DNA from: Pedococcus sp. 5OH_020
Lineage (GTDB): Bacteria; Actinomycetota; Actinomycetes; Actinomycetales; Dermatophilaceae
DNA: 64,000 nt
Direction of reading: 5' to 3'
Assembly: GCF_027812955.1 (NCBI RefSeq)
Contig: NZ_JAPYZV010000001.1
Location: 1-64,000, forward strand
The notes under the pieces were generated by a model. It did no database searches. It saw only the letters and a program-made list of their open reading frames with translations, and had not been told where the DNA came from. Below, in pieces: positions 35,248 through 44,410 of the stretch. Every line of letters begins with the position of its first letter. The stretch's first letter is position 1. The translations under genes and the position numbers were made by a program.

Positions 35248-36498
35248 GTGTATGGCGAGGGCTCGCTCGCTGCCGCGGCGCCGTCACTCACTCGCCGCTT
35301 CAGCCGCTCTCGCGGCTGGTCCGCCGCCCCAGAGGCCGCCGGCCATCTCGACACAGATGCCAGCCCCTGGGCCTATCCTGCGAACAAGGGCGCGGCGACC
35401 AAGCCGGCGCCACGTCCGTCTGAAGACGAGGGGGATGGACCCATCGCCAAGATCAAGGACGTCGCGGAGCTGGCCGGTGTATCAGCAGCGACCGTCTCCC
35501 GGGCTCTCAACAACGTGCCCACGGTCGACCCGGCGCTCGCGGCCCGCGTGCGCGTCGCGGCGAGGAAGCTCGACTACCGCGCCAACGGCGTGGCGAGGAA
35601 CCTGAGGCTGCAGCGCACCGACGTCTGGGCCCTCATCATCTCCGACATCGGCAACCCCTTCTTCACTGCCGTGGCCCGGGGCGTCGAGGACGTGGCCCAA
35701 CAGGCGGGCTTCTCAGTGATCCTCTGCAACACGGACGAGGACTCCGCGAAGGAGGCGCGCTACCTGGAGGTCGCGGAAACCGAGAAGGTGGCCGGGGTCA
35801 TCATGTCGCCCAACGTGTTCGGGAGCGACATCACGAGGCTGCGGGCGGCCCGGATACCGGTGGTGGCGATCGACCGTGCGCTGCGAGACCCGGTCGACTC
35901 CGTGCTGGTACGGTCCGCGGCCGGCGCGCGCGGCGCCACGCTTCACCTGTTCGAGCAGGGCTGGACCAGACCTGCCTGCGTGACCGGTCCCGAGAACGCG
36001 GACACGGCCCAGCAGCGACTCGCCGGCTACCGCGAAGCCTTCAGGGTATTGAGGAAGCGGCCGGCGCACGCCCTGGTGCGGCACGCAGACTTCCGGGCCG
36101 ACTCAGCGCGCGATGCTGTCCGGTCCCTGCTCGACTCGAAGAACCCTCCTGACGCCTTTTTCATCGCGAACTCGTCTATGGCTCTCGGCGCCCTGGAGGA
36201 GCTCGCCGATCGTCAGCTGGTGCCGGGACGGGACGTGGGCCTCATCGCGTTCGACGACGCGCCGTGGGCGCCCTTCGTGGACCCTCCGATGTCGGTGGTG
36301 GCACAGCCCGTCTACGAGATCGGAGCCCGTGCTGGCCGGCTTCTGCTGGACCGGCTCCGGGAGGGCGGCGTTCCGGCGAGGGCCAGGACGATCCGTCTGG
36401 ACACGTCGCTCATTGTGCGTGCCAGCTCCCAGCGGGGGATGTTGCGAGCTGCCGTCAGGGCGACAGCCAGTCAGGGTGCGACGGACTGGACCGCCTAG
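35248..36498 (+). CDS. LacI-family transcriptional regulator
   Basis: The DNA-binding domain begins at about 35449 with IKDVAELAGVSAATVSRALNNVPTVDP and is followed by a full periplasmic-binding-protein-like domain (ALIISDIGNPFFTAVARGVEDVA, then VGLIAFDDAPWAPFVDPPM). No ATG, GTG or TTG in this frame lies close to the domain. The nearest conventional start is GTG 35248, which adds about 65 unlikely residues. An ATC at 35443, with GAGGGGG eight bases before it, would give the normal LacI N-terminus (MAKIKDV-like). The sugar genes just downstream are its likely targets. Confidence 0.85.
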   Translation: MYGEGSLAAAAPSLTRRFSRSRGWSAAPEAAGHLDTDASPWAYPANKGAATKPAPRPSEDEGDGPIAKIKDVAELAGVSAATVSRALNNVPTVDPALAARVRVAARKLDYRANGVARNLRLQRTDVWALIISDIGNPFFTAVARGVEDVAQQAGFSVILCNTDEDSAKEARYLEVAETEKVAGVIMSPNVFGSDITRLRAARIPVVAIDRALRDPVDSVLVRSAAGARGATLHLFEQGWTRPACVTGPENADTAQQRLAGYREAFRVLRKRPAHALVRHADFRADSARDAVRSLLDSKNPPDAFFIANSSMALGALEELADRQLVPGRDVGLIAFDDAPWAPFVDPPMSVVAQPVYEIGARAGRLLLDRLREGGVPARARTIRLDTSLIVRASSQRGMLRAAVRATASQGATDWTA

Positions 36499-36554
36499 CG
36501 GCGGCGGGTGCGGTCCGGCACGCGCGTTGGATGGACGACGTGCCTCTAGGACCG

Positions 36555-36582
36555 TTGACCGAGAAATCGATTACTGTAAGCA
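36555..36582 (+). promoter_or_regulatory. Promoter with LacI-type operator before the FGGY kinase
   Basis: TTGACC (36555-36560) is a good -35 box. A -10 such as TAAGCA (36577-36582) would be 16 bases away. Between them, GAAATCGATTAC (36563-36574) is a 10-of-12 palindrome centred on CG, the hallmark of LacI-family operators. Repressor bound there would block polymerase directly. The kinase ATG at 36590 has no ribosome binding site, so the transcript may be leaderless. Confidence 0.55.
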
Positions 36583-36589
36583 TGGCACC

Positions 36590-38152
36590 ATGCACAGCTT
36601 TGCGACGATCGGCGTGGACATCGGCACCTCGAGCAGCAAAGGTGTGCTGGTCGACGAGTCCGGCCGCGTGATGGGCACCGCCAACCGTGACCACCAGCCG
36701 TCCCGGCCGCGCCCCGGGTGGGTCGAGATGGACGCGGCCACCTGGTGGGACGAGTTCGTCGGCATCTGCCGCGAGCTGCTGGACGGCCAACGCGTCGAGG
36801 TGAGGGCGGTTGGCGTCAGTGGCATGGGTCCCTGCGTCCTGCTCGCTGACGATGCCGACCGGCCGGTCCGCCCGGCGATCTTGTACGGCGTGGACACTCG
36901 AGCCTCTGCCCAGATCGACGAGCTCAACGCCCGGTTCGGGGCTGAGGAGATCCTTCACCGGGGTGGTTCCGCACTGTCCAGTCAGGCCGCAGGTGCCAAG
37001 ATCGCGTGGGTCGCGCAGGAGGAGGCCGGAGCGTTCGCCCGCGCCACTCGGCTCTACATGCCAAGCTCGTGGCTCGTCCGTCACCTCACGGGCGAGTACG
37101 TCCTGGACCACCACTCGGCGAGCCAGTGCACGCCGCTGTACGACGTGCACGGCCTCGGCTGGTACCAGCCATGGGTCCGGCAGGTGTGCCCGAGCCTGGA
37201 GCTGCCGCGCCTGGCTTGGGCCGACGACGTTGCAGGGGTCGTCACCACCCGGGCCTCCGAGGAGACCGGGCTCCCGGCCGGGATCCCCGTGGTGACCGGG
37301 ACGATCGATGCCTGGTCGGAGGCCGTCAGTGCGGGGGCCCACCGGGTCGGCGACCTCATGCTGATGTACGGAACGACGATGTTCCTCGTCAACACCGTGG
37401 CGGAGCCCGTGGTGGAGCCATCCCTGTGGGGACCCGTGGGCGCCCTGCGCGGCACCCGCAGCCTCGCCGGCGGCATGGCGACGACGGGGGCAGTCACCGG
37501 CTGGCTGCGCGAGCTCTTCGGATCCCCGTCGTATGCCGCGTTGCTGGAGGCCGCGAGCGCCTCACCTGCCGGGGCGAACGGGCTGCTCATGCTCCCGTAT
37601 TTCGCGGGGGAGCGGACGCCGCTCATGGACCCCGACGCGCGCGGCGTGCTCGCCGGGCTGACCCTGTCCCACACCCAGGGTGACCTGTACCGCGCTGCGC
37701 TCGAGGCCACCGGTCTCGGCGTGCGCCACAACATCGAGACCATGACCGGGGCCGGCGCCCCCATCGAGCGGGTCGTCGCGGTCGGAGGTGGCGCCCAGAG
37801 CCCCCTCTGGCCCCAGATCGTCTCGGACATCACCGGGCGCGAGCAGGTCATCCCCTCCGAGACCATCGGGGCGAGCCTTGGCGCCGCGTTCCTTGCCGCA
37901 CAGGCCGTCTCGGACGTCGCCATAGAGGACTGGAACCCACCCCGCACGGTGTGCCGGCCCAACGTGCGGCATGCCGCGCTCTACGACGAGCTGTACGACC
38001 TCTACCGGCAGCTCTACCAGAACACGGCACCCGTGGTGCACGCGCTCGCGGCCCACCAGCAGAGTCGGGCCTCCGCGCGAGGCCGGGCCGAGCCGCAGAC
38101 AGCCCGACGAACACCCACCAACAGCCTGGACAACCAAGGAGCGCATCAATGA
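36590..38152 (+). CDS. FGGY-family carbohydrate kinase (xylulokinase-like)
   Basis: 520 residues. N-terminal ATPase lobe: GVDIGTSSSKGVLVDESG, the first phosphate loop. VEMDAATWWDEF and AVGVSGMGPCVLLAD follow. The C-terminal lobe has PYFAGERTPLMDPDARGVLAGLTL and VVAVGGGAQSPLWPQIVSDITG, the FGGY signature. It should phosphorylate a ketose or polyol in the cytoplasm. It lies between the LacI gene and a fucose-isomerase-like gene, with a four-base overlap to the latter, so the two likely perform isomerisation and phosphorylation of one sugar. The last 45 residues are a charged tail not typical of the family. Confidence 0.88.
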   Translation: MHSFATIGVDIGTSSSKGVLVDESGRVMGTANRDHQPSRPRPGWVEMDAATWWDEFVGICRELLDGQRVEVRAVGVSGMGPCVLLADDADRPVRPAILYGVDTRASAQIDELNARFGAEEILHRGGSALSSQAAGAKIAWVAQEEAGAFARATRLYMPSSWLVRHLTGEYVLDHHSASQCTPLYDVHGLGWYQPWVRQVCPSLELPRLAWADDVAGVVTTRASEETGLPAGIPVVTGTIDAWSEAVSAGAHRVGDLMLMYGTTMFLVNTVAEPVVEPSLWGPVGALRGTRSLAGGMATTGAVTGWLRELFGSPSYAALLEAASASPAGANGLLMLPYFAGERTPLMDPDARGVLAGLTLSHTQGDLYRAALEATGLGVRHNIETMTGAGAPIERVVAVGGGAQSPLWPQIVSDITGREQVIPSETIGASLGAAFLAAQAVSDVAIEDWNPPRTVCRPNVRHAALYDELYDLYRQLYQNTAPVVHALAAHQQSRASARGRAEPQTARRTPTNSLDNQGAHQ

Positions 38153-39783
38153 CCGCATACCGCCTGCCCGAGGTGCACGAGCGCCCCACCGCCCTCCCCG
38201 GCGTCGTCTACACCGTCGCCAGTGGTGACCTGCGGCCCAGCGCGAACGTGACCTGCTGGCCGGTGCAGGCACGGCTCGAGGCCGACCTGGAGGCCGCCGT
38301 GAGGAGCTGCGGCTGGCGGGTGCAGCGCGCACACCCCTTCGACGAGGCCGAGGGCCACGGCTTCATCGACAGCCAGCGAGCCGGAATCGAGGTCTTCAAG
38401 ACGCTCCCTGCCGACGCACCGCTCATCGTCGTGGAGGCGGTGTGGCAGTACAGCCATCACGTCCTGGCCGGTCTGCGCAGTCACCGCGGGCCAATCCTCG
38501 TCGTCGCCAACTGGGCGGGCGAGTTCCCAGGCCTGGTCGGCCTCCTCGGCCTGTCGGGCAGCATGACGAAGGCGGGTGTCGACTACTCGCTGCTGTGGAG
38601 TCAGGACTTCACCGACGAGTGGGCCCGCGAAGGTCTCAAGACCTGGCTCTCCGACGGTCGCGTGACCCACGACACCAGCCACGTCCGCGACATGCCACCG
38701 CTGCCGGACAGCGCTGAGAGGGACCTGGGCACAGCGCTCGCGCGTCAGCTGGCTCAGGACAAGGCGGTGGTCGGCGTCTTCGACGAGGGCTGCATGGGCA
38801 TGTACAACGCCATCTTCGACGACGAGCTCATCAACCCACTGGGCATCTACAAGGAGCGCCTGTCCCAGAGCGCCCTCGTAGCCGAGATGGCGCGCGTGTC
38901 CGAGGACGAGGCGCAAGCGGTGTACACGTGGCTCAAGGACCGCCGTATGACGTTCCACTTGGGCACCGACGAGGCCACCGAGCTGACCGAGGAGCAGCTC
39001 CTGAGCCAGTTCAAGATGTACATCGCCGCCCTGCGGATCTCGGACGACTTCGGCCTCGACGCCGTGGGTATCCAGTACCAGCAGGGTCTGAAGGACACGG
39101 TCCCCGCAAGCGACCTCGCGGAAGGGCTGCTCAACAATGTCGAGCGCCCCCCGGTGCGGAGCCGCGACGGCGCGCGCGAGCTGTACGCCGGTGTGCCGCT
39201 ACCGCACTTCAACGAAGTGGACTGGGGCGTTGCCGTCGACTCGCTCATCACCAACCGGATCTGGACGGCGATGGGTCTCGACCCCGCGACGACACTCCAC
39301 GACATCCGCTGGGGCGAGGAGTACGACGGGCAGTTCGTGTGGGTGTTCGAGATCTCCGGCTCCGTGCCGGCGTCGCATCACGGCGGGTACGACAAGTCGT
39401 ACAGCATGCGTCAGCCCCCGATGTACTTCCCGCTCGGCGGGGGCACCCTGAGCGGTGTCTCCAAGCCGGGGCAGATCGTCTGGTCCCGGGTGTTCGTCAT
39501 GGACGGCGAGCTGCACGCGGACCTCGGCCGCGCCACCGTCGTGGAGCTGCCCGAGCAGGAGACCCAGCGCCGCCTCGACGCCACGACGCCGCAGTGGCCC
39601 ATCATGCACGCCGTGTTGCACGGGATCGACCGCGACCAGTTCATGGCCCGGCACAAGGCCAACCACCTCAACGTCGTCTATGCGCCTGACGCCGAGACGG
39701 CCGACAAGGGCTTGGTGGCGAAGGCCGCGATGCTTCACGAGCTCGGCGTGCACGTGCACCTGTGCGGCGACGTGGCGATCTAG
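38149..39783 (+). CDS. L-fucose isomerase-like protein
   Basis: ATG 38149 overlaps the kinase stop; 544 residues. VFDEGCMGMYNAIFDDELINPLG contains the metal-binding Glu and Asp of the L-fucose/L-arabinose isomerase superfamily. HGIDRDQFMARHKANHLNVVYA near the end contains the conserved His. It would convert an aldose to a ketose with Mn. True L-fucose isomerases are near 590 residues and differ in the N-terminus, so the substrate may be another sugar such as a deoxy or branched one. Confidence 0.82.
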   Translation: MTAYRLPEVHERPTALPGVVYTVASGDLRPSANVTCWPVQARLEADLEAAVRSCGWRVQRAHPFDEAEGHGFIDSQRAGIEVFKTLPADAPLIVVEAVWQYSHHVLAGLRSHRGPILVVANWAGEFPGLVGLLGLSGSMTKAGVDYSLLWSQDFTDEWAREGLKTWLSDGRVTHDTSHVRDMPPLPDSAERDLGTALARQLAQDKAVVGVFDEGCMGMYNAIFDDELINPLGIYKERLSQSALVAEMARVSEDEAQAVYTWLKDRRMTFHLGTDEATELTEEQLLSQFKMYIAALRISDDFGLDAVGIQYQQGLKDTVPASDLAEGLLNNVERPPVRSRDGARELYAGVPLPHFNEVDWGVAVDSLITNRIWTAMGLDPATTLHDIRWGEEYDGQFVWVFEISGSVPASHHGGYDKSYSMRQPPMYFPLGGGTLSGVSKPGQIVWSRVFVMDGELHADLGRATVVELPEQETQRRLDATTPQWPIMHAVLHGIDRDQFMARHKANHLNVVYAPDAETADKGLVAKAAMLHELGVHVHLCGDVAI

Positions 39784-39878
39784 CGATGAGAAGGCCGCCC
39801 GCCGAGAGGCCCGGGGGCGGAGAGAACCGTCCGGGGACGAACTTCGCCGCGGCGGGGTCTAGCCACGTCGTGCATTTC

Positions 39879-39911
39879 TGTGGTATCTCTTGGATGCCAA
39901 CACAAACACAC
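39879..39911 (+). promoter_or_regulatory. Shared operator, copy 1 (upstream of the sugar ABC importer)
   Basis: TGTGGTA (39879-39885), 11 bases, then CCAACACAAACACAC (39897-39911). The same two blocks with identical spacing occur at 51624-51656 upstream of the DUF2090 aldolase operon. The two blocks are roughly inverted copies (TTTGTGTGGTA against TACCAACACAAA at the second site). DeoR-type regulators often bind TGTTTGTGTT-like sequences, and a DeoR gene lies at 50582. The remaining 39784-40050 gap holds no gene. Confidence 0.65.
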
Positions 39912-40050
39912 GAACCGGCGCCGTGCGTATGTATCGCCTGATGTCAGGGGGCGGCCATGTGGACGGGCTCCACAGCACGTCGGCCAGAGGGTCAACCGTT
40001 CGAACCGCGTGCCCCTATTCGTTTTGCCAATCACACTCAAAGGAGAGGCC

Positions 40051-41328
40051 ATGAAGTTCCGCAAGGGCGCACTGGCGGTCGCCCCGGTCCTCATCGCAAC
40101 ACTGGCAGCATGCTCAGGCGCATCAGACGCCGGCTCCGGCTCGTCAGGGGGTGACGTCAAAGGTACGACCATCAACTACTGGTACTGGAAGGACGATACG
40201 ACCGACCAGACTATGAACCAGCTGGCTGCAAAGTTCGAAGCCCAGACCGGCATCAAGGTGAAGATCGACGACAGCGTTGCCCAGCCGAAGTTCTACGACA
40301 AGCTTGTCAATGCGGTGGCCGCAGGGAACGCCCCGGATGCGACCCAGCTGGACACGAACATGATGGGCAAGCTCATCAACTCGCACGTCCTCGCAGACCT
40401 GACGTCGGAGACGAAGTCGTGGAAGGGCTACGACAGCGTCCTGCCCACCATGTGGCCGTACGTGACTGACTCGAAGACGAAGAAGATCTACGCGGTTCCC
40501 AACAAGTTCCTGATGTTCTATGCCTACTACCGCAAGGACATCTTCGCCGCCGACGGGGTCACCTCCTTCCCGAAGACGCAGGCGGAGTTCCTTGACACGC
40601 TGAAGAAGCTTTACAAGCCCAAGAAGAACCAGTACGCCTTCGACTTCCGCGGCGGTCCCAACGGTCAGGACCAGTGGGCTGCGTTCCTCGTGGCAGGCGG
40701 CGCGAAGTTCCTTGACGACCAGGGCAACGTCGTCTTCGACAGCCCGGAGGCCCGGAAGTCCAACGACATCTACCTGAAGACCGCACAGTATGCGCCTCCG
40801 GGAGCCGTCAACGATGGCTTCGCGCAGATCATTGCGAACCTGCAGTCGGGGGCCGCTTCGGTCATCATCAACCACCTGGGCGCGGCCAAGACCCTTGACA
40901 AGGCCCTGGGCAACAAGGTGGGCGTCGCGCTGATCCCGTCGGCAACCGGTGACCCGGCCCAGACCACCTACATGGGCACGATGAACGCCGAGGCGGTCCT
41001 GGGCGCGAGTAAGCACAAGGAAGCTGCCAGGCAGTGGGTCCAGTTCCTCGCCTCCAATGACGCGCAGGTCGCCATCGCGAAGTCGACCAACGGTTACGTG
41101 CCGGTGACCAAGGAGGCGGCCGCGCTGCCGGAGTTCACTCAGAACCCCAACATCGCCATCTCGCTCGAGGCCGCCAAGCACTCGGTGACTTCCTGGCCGC
41201 TGCTGCCCGGCACGACGGCAGCCACCACCAAGACCTGGCAGCCGCTCTTCCAGGGCGCCGTCCAGGGAAAGAACACCGGAGACCAAGTGATCACAGCGGT
41301 CGCCGAGTCCCTGAAGACGGGCCGCTAG
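40051..41328 (+). CDS. Sugar ABC transporter substrate-binding lipoprotein
   Basis: ATG 40051 has AAAGGAGAGG just upstream; 425 residues. The signal peptide ends in a lipobox (LAAC, Cys21), so the mature protein is a surface lipoprotein. The mature part is a family 1 extracellular solute-binding protein: TINYWYWKDDTTDQTMNQLAAKFEAQTGIKVK at the start, AVPNKFLMFYAYYRKDIF, and VLGASKHKEAARQWVQFLAS late. It captures a carbohydrate for the two permeases that follow. No ABC ATPase is encoded in the cluster. A general sugar ATPase (MsiK-type) elsewhere is the usual solution in actinobacteria. Confidence 0.92.
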   Translation: MKFRKGALAVAPVLIATLAACSGASDAGSGSSGGDVKGTTINYWYWKDDTTDQTMNQLAAKFEAQTGIKVKIDDSVAQPKFYDKLVNAVAAGNAPDATQLDTNMMGKLINSHVLADLTSETKSWKGYDSVLPTMWPYVTDSKTKKIYAVPNKFLMFYAYYRKDIFAADGVTSFPKTQAEFLDTLKKLYKPKKNQYAFDFRGGPNGQDQWAAFLVAGGAKFLDDQGNVVFDSPEARKSNDIYLKTAQYAPPGAVNDGFAQIIANLQSGAASVIINHLGAAKTLDKALGNKVGVALIPSATGDPAQTTYMGTMNAEAVLGASKHKEAARQWVQFLASNDAQVAIAKSTNGYVPVTKEAAALPEFTQNPNIAISLEAAKHSVTSWPLLPGTTAATTKTWQPLFQGAVQGKNTGDQVITAVAESLKTGR

Positions 41329-41346
41329 GCCGCGCAGGCGATCCTC

Positions 41347-41392
41347 GAGGCAGGCCGTTCCGGCCGGTTCCCGGCACGGAACGGCCTGCCTC
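41347..41392 (+). terminator. Strong hairpin between binding-protein and permease genes
   Basis: GAGGCAGGCCGTTCC (41347-41361) pairs perfectly with GGAACGGCCTGCCTC (41378-41392), a 15-base stem with a 16-base loop. There is no T run, as is common in GC-rich bacteria. It lies 18 bases after the binding-protein stop and 81 before the permease start. It would protect the upstream message from decay and reduce read-through, giving more binding protein than permease. Confidence 0.8.
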
Positions 41393-41473
41393 AGGCCTCG
41401 GTAAGGACATGTGTCAAGCCGCCATGTGTCAGGCCATCTGTCAAGCCCTGTGGGGAAGGAAGGTAATGCAGCC

Positions 41474-42403
41474 ATGACCCAGCTCGCGTCACGAACAACC
41501 GCTTCACAGTCCCCTCGGATGACGGCATTTCGGCGAGCAAGTCTGCCGTGGCTGATGCTATCGCCGGCCCTGGTGATCCTGGCCGGATTCATCCTCTACC
41601 CGGCCGTCAACGCGATCTACGTATCACTTACCGACACGAACCTCCTCAACCTCTCGGCGCAGCAGTTCGTCGGCTTGGACAACTTCATCTACATGTTCGG
41701 GCGCCAGGACTTCCGTGACTCCCTGCGCAACTCCGCGGTGTGGACCTTCGGCAACGTCACCTTTCAGCTCGTGATCGGGATGATCGGCGCCCTGATCCTC
41801 AACGCCCGGTTCAGGGGACGCGGCCTCATCCGAGGCGTTGTGCTGCTTCCGTGGGCCACCCCTAGCGTGCTGGTAGCGCTGATGTGGCTGTGGATCCTGG
41901 ACCCGAACCTCGGCCTCCTGAACCACCTGTTGCGAGCTGTCGGGCTTGAACAGGGCAAGCCGATCGCTTGGCTTGCCGACCAGCACCTGGCACTACCCAC
42001 GCTCATGGCCATCGACATCTGGCAAGGCATCCCGTTCTTCGCGGTGATGATCTTGGCCGCTCTACAGGGCGTGCCGACCGAGCTGCTCGAGTCCGCCAAG
42101 GTCGACGGCGCCAACGCCTGGCAGACGTACTGGCGGGTGGTCCTTCCCCTCATCATGCCGACAGTCCTGATCACTGTCATCCTGCGCCTCATCTGGACGG
42201 CGAACTATTTCGACCTGATCCTGGTGCTCACCAACGGCGGCCCGGCGAATGCCACCCTCACCCTCCCGTTGAACTCGTACATCACGTCCTACAAGGGCGG
42301 CGACTTTGGTGGCGGCGCGGCGCTCGGTGTCGTACAAGCGGTGCTGCTCGCCGTGCTCGTCGCCTTCTATATGCGGCAAGTGAGGAGGAGCGAGATCGCA
42401 TGA
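41474..42403 (+). CDS. Sugar ABC transporter permease (MalF-type)
   Basis: 309 residues from ATG 41474, with GGAAGG about 15 bases upstream. Six hydrophobic helices. AALQGVPTELLESAKVDGANAWQTYWRVVLPLIMP is the EAA loop that contacts the ATPase. The first helix is LMLSPALVILAGFILYPAVNA. It is the first of the two membrane subunits for the sugar bound by the lipoprotein upstream. The next permease starts inside its stop codon (ATGA). Confidence 0.9.
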   Translation: MTQLASRTTASQSPRMTAFRRASLPWLMLSPALVILAGFILYPAVNAIYVSLTDTNLLNLSAQQFVGLDNFIYMFGRQDFRDSLRNSAVWTFGNVTFQLVIGMIGALILNARFRGRGLIRGVVLLPWATPSVLVALMWLWILDPNLGLLNHLLRAVGLEQGKPIAWLADQHLALPTLMAIDIWQGIPFFAVMILAALQGVPTELLESAKVDGANAWQTYWRVVLPLIMPTVLITVILRLIWTANYFDLILVLTNGGPANATLTLPLNSYITSYKGGDFGGGAALGVVQAVLLAVLVAFYMRQVRRSEIA

Positions 42404-43281
42404 CCACATCCACCGCCCCCATGAGGGTCGAAGCGCAGGCGCCGGCCGTGCCTCGCAGGTCAGGTATGCGCTGGCGACCGATCTACCTGCTGATCCTCGC
42501 GTGGATCGTAGGAGTGCTCGGCCCTTACATCTGGATGGCGATCACCTCAGTGACGCCCTTGAGTGAGCTCCATGCCACCCAGACGACGATCATCCCCAGT
42601 AACCCCTCGTTTCGAGCCTACGGCCGGCTCATCACGCAGACCGGCTTCCTCCGAAACATCGCCAACAGCGCGATCGTGGCCGTGACGGTCGTCGTGATCG
42701 TCGTGTTCTGCTCACTGCTCGCCGGAACGGCCCTGTCCCGCTACCGCTTTCGGGGGCGTCGCGCAGTGCTCTACGCCATCCTCCTGCTGCAGCTGTTCCC
42801 GTCGATCCTTCTGCTGGTGCCGCTGTACATCGAGCTGAAGAACCTTCACCTGCTGGACAACCTCGTCGGGCTGATCCTGGTCTACTCCGCATTCTCCATG
42901 TCGTTCAGCACCTGGCTCATGAAGGGCTTCGTGGACCAGATTCCGGGTGAGATCGAGGAGGCGGCGTTGATCGACGGGTGTTCGAAGTTCCAGTCCTTCG
43001 TCTACATCATGCTTCCGTTGTCCAAGCCGGGCATTGCGGCCGCCGGAACCTACGCCTTCATCTACTCCTGGAACGAGTTCATCTTCGCCCTCACCTTCAC
43101 CTCCTCGAACACGGCCAAGACCGTGCCCGTGGGTCTGAGCCAGTTCATCGGCGAGAACATCATCCGCTGGGACTTCCTGACCTCCGGAGGGGTGATCGCG
43201 GCGATCCCCATTCTGATCGGTTTCATGTTCGCTCAGCGTGGGCTCATCGCCGGCCTTGCCTCCGGCGCCGTCAAAGGCTGA
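42400..43281 (+). CDS. Sugar ABC transporter permease (MalG-type)
   Basis: 293 residues, ATG 42400 overlapping the previous stop. Six hydrophobic helices. The EAA loop is QIPGEIEEAALIDGCSKFQSFVYIMLPLSKPGI. Typical MalG-family points include YLLILAWIVGVLGPYIWMAITSVTP at the N-terminus and FIYSWNEFIFALTF. It pairs with the upstream permease. The enolase-superfamily gene follows after 43 bases, so the catabolic enzymes are probably co-transcribed with the importer. Confidence 0.9.
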   Translation: MTTSTAPMRVEAQAPAVPRRSGMRWRPIYLLILAWIVGVLGPYIWMAITSVTPLSELHATQTTIIPSNPSFRAYGRLITQTGFLRNIANSAIVAVTVVVIVVFCSLLAGTALSRYRFRGRRAVLYAILLLQLFPSILLLVPLYIELKNLHLLDNLVGLILVYSAFSMSFSTWLMKGFVDQIPGEIEEAALIDGCSKFQSFVYIMLPLSKPGIAAAGTYAFIYSWNEFIFALTFTSSNTAKTVPVGLSQFIGENIIRWDFLTSGGVIAAIPILIGFMFAQRGLIAGLASGAVKG

Positions 43282-43324
43282 GCCCACAGACCATGCACGC
43301 AGAACGAAAGGCATCGGACCGCCG

Positions 43325-44410
43325 ATGAAGATCGAGTCCATCGAGACAATGACGACGCGCCTTCCCATCCTCACTGGTGAATGGCGCGACACGATCCATC
43401 ACGTCACCCACATCGAGCTGGTTGTCGTCGATGTCACCAGCGACACGGGAGTCACCGGAACGGGAGTGAGTCACACATCCGGGAGCGGTGCCAAGACGAT
43501 CGAGGCGATGATCCTCGAGCTGGCCGACTTCCTGGTCGGCAAAGAGGTGCATCCCAAGGGACTCTGGCACGAGGCGTGGCACTTCCTTCACGACCTCGGC
43601 GGTGCAGGCTTGACGACCACCGCCCTTGGCGCGGTGGACACCGCCCACTGGGACCTGGCCGCCAAGGCCGCCGGCAAGCCTCTCGTCGACGTACTCGGCC
43701 GGACGAGGGATCGGATCCCCGTCTACGCCAGCGGCATCAATCTCGGCCTCAGCACCGAAGAGCTCGTCGAACAGGCGCAGAGGTGGCGCGCCAACGGTTA
43801 TCGAGGCTTCAAAGTGAAGGTCGGCAAGCCGGACATCGCGGAGGATGTGGAGCGGCTCACGAAGGTGCGCGAGGTCATCGGCCCCATGCCGCTGATGGTC
43901 GACGCGAACCAAGGGTGGGGGCCCGAGCTCGCCCCACGCCGCATCAATGGTCTGCGCGGGCTGGATCTGACGTGGGTCGAGGAGCCGCTGGTCAGTGACG
44001 ACGTATCGGCCCATGCGCGCCTGCGGACCCAGGTCGAGACACCCATCGGCGTCGGGGAGAACATCTACAACATCTTCCAGTTCCGCGACTACCTGGTCTC
44101 CGGGGCGGTCGACTTCGTGCAGGCTGACGTGGTGCGGGTCGGCGGCATCACACCCTGGGTCGAGATCGCGGCCTTGGCACAAGCATTCAACCGGCCCATG
44201 GCGCCGCACTTCATGATGGAGCTGTCCTCGCAGGTCCTGTGCGCCGTACCCAACGGCTGGATCGCCGAGGACGTCGAGGGTGGGTCGCTGAGCGCGTTGA
44301 AGGCCCTGCGATCGCCGCACCGCGTCGTCGACGGGTACTACACGCCAGGAGAGGCCCCTGGGCACGGCTTCGACTTCGACCGCGAGTACATGGAGCAGCA
44401 CCGAACGTGA
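43325..44410 (+). CDS. Mandelate racemase/muconate-lactonising-family dehydratase
   Basis: 361 residues. Enolase superfamily: GFKVKVG holds the KxK base, MVDANQGWG the first metal Asp, WVEEPL the Glu, GVGENIYN the next metal Glu, and QADVVRVGGITPWVEIA with MAPHFMMELS provides the Asp-His dyad typical of the mandelate racemase subgroup. Such enzymes usually dehydrate sugar acids. The next gene is a DHDPS-family aldolase, a usual partner that splits the 2-keto-3-deoxy acid formed. Confidence 0.88.
   Translation: MKIESIETMTTRLPILTGEWRDTIHHVTHIELVVVDVTSDTGVTGTGVSHTSGSGAKTIEAMILELADFLVGKEVHPKGLWHEAWHFLHDLGGAGLTTTALGAVDTAHWDLAAKAAGKPLVDVLGRTRDRIPVYASGINLGLSTEELVEQAQRWRANGYRGFKVKVGKPDIAEDVERLTKVREVIGPMPLMVDANQGWGPELAPRRINGLRGLDLTWVEEPLVSDDVSAHARLRTQVETPIGVGENIYNIFQFRDYLVSGAVDFVQADVVRVGGITPWVEIAALAQAFNRPMAPHFMMELSSQVLCAVPNGWIAEDVEGGSLSALKALRSPHRVVDGYYTPGEAPGHGFDFDREYMEQHRT

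Noticed and set aside
40144-41592. 482-codon open frame on the minus strand opposite the sugar-binding lipoprotein gene
   Set aside because: The plus strand encodes a clear family 1 solute-binding protein with a lipobox. The minus frame is a GC-driven shadow without motifs.
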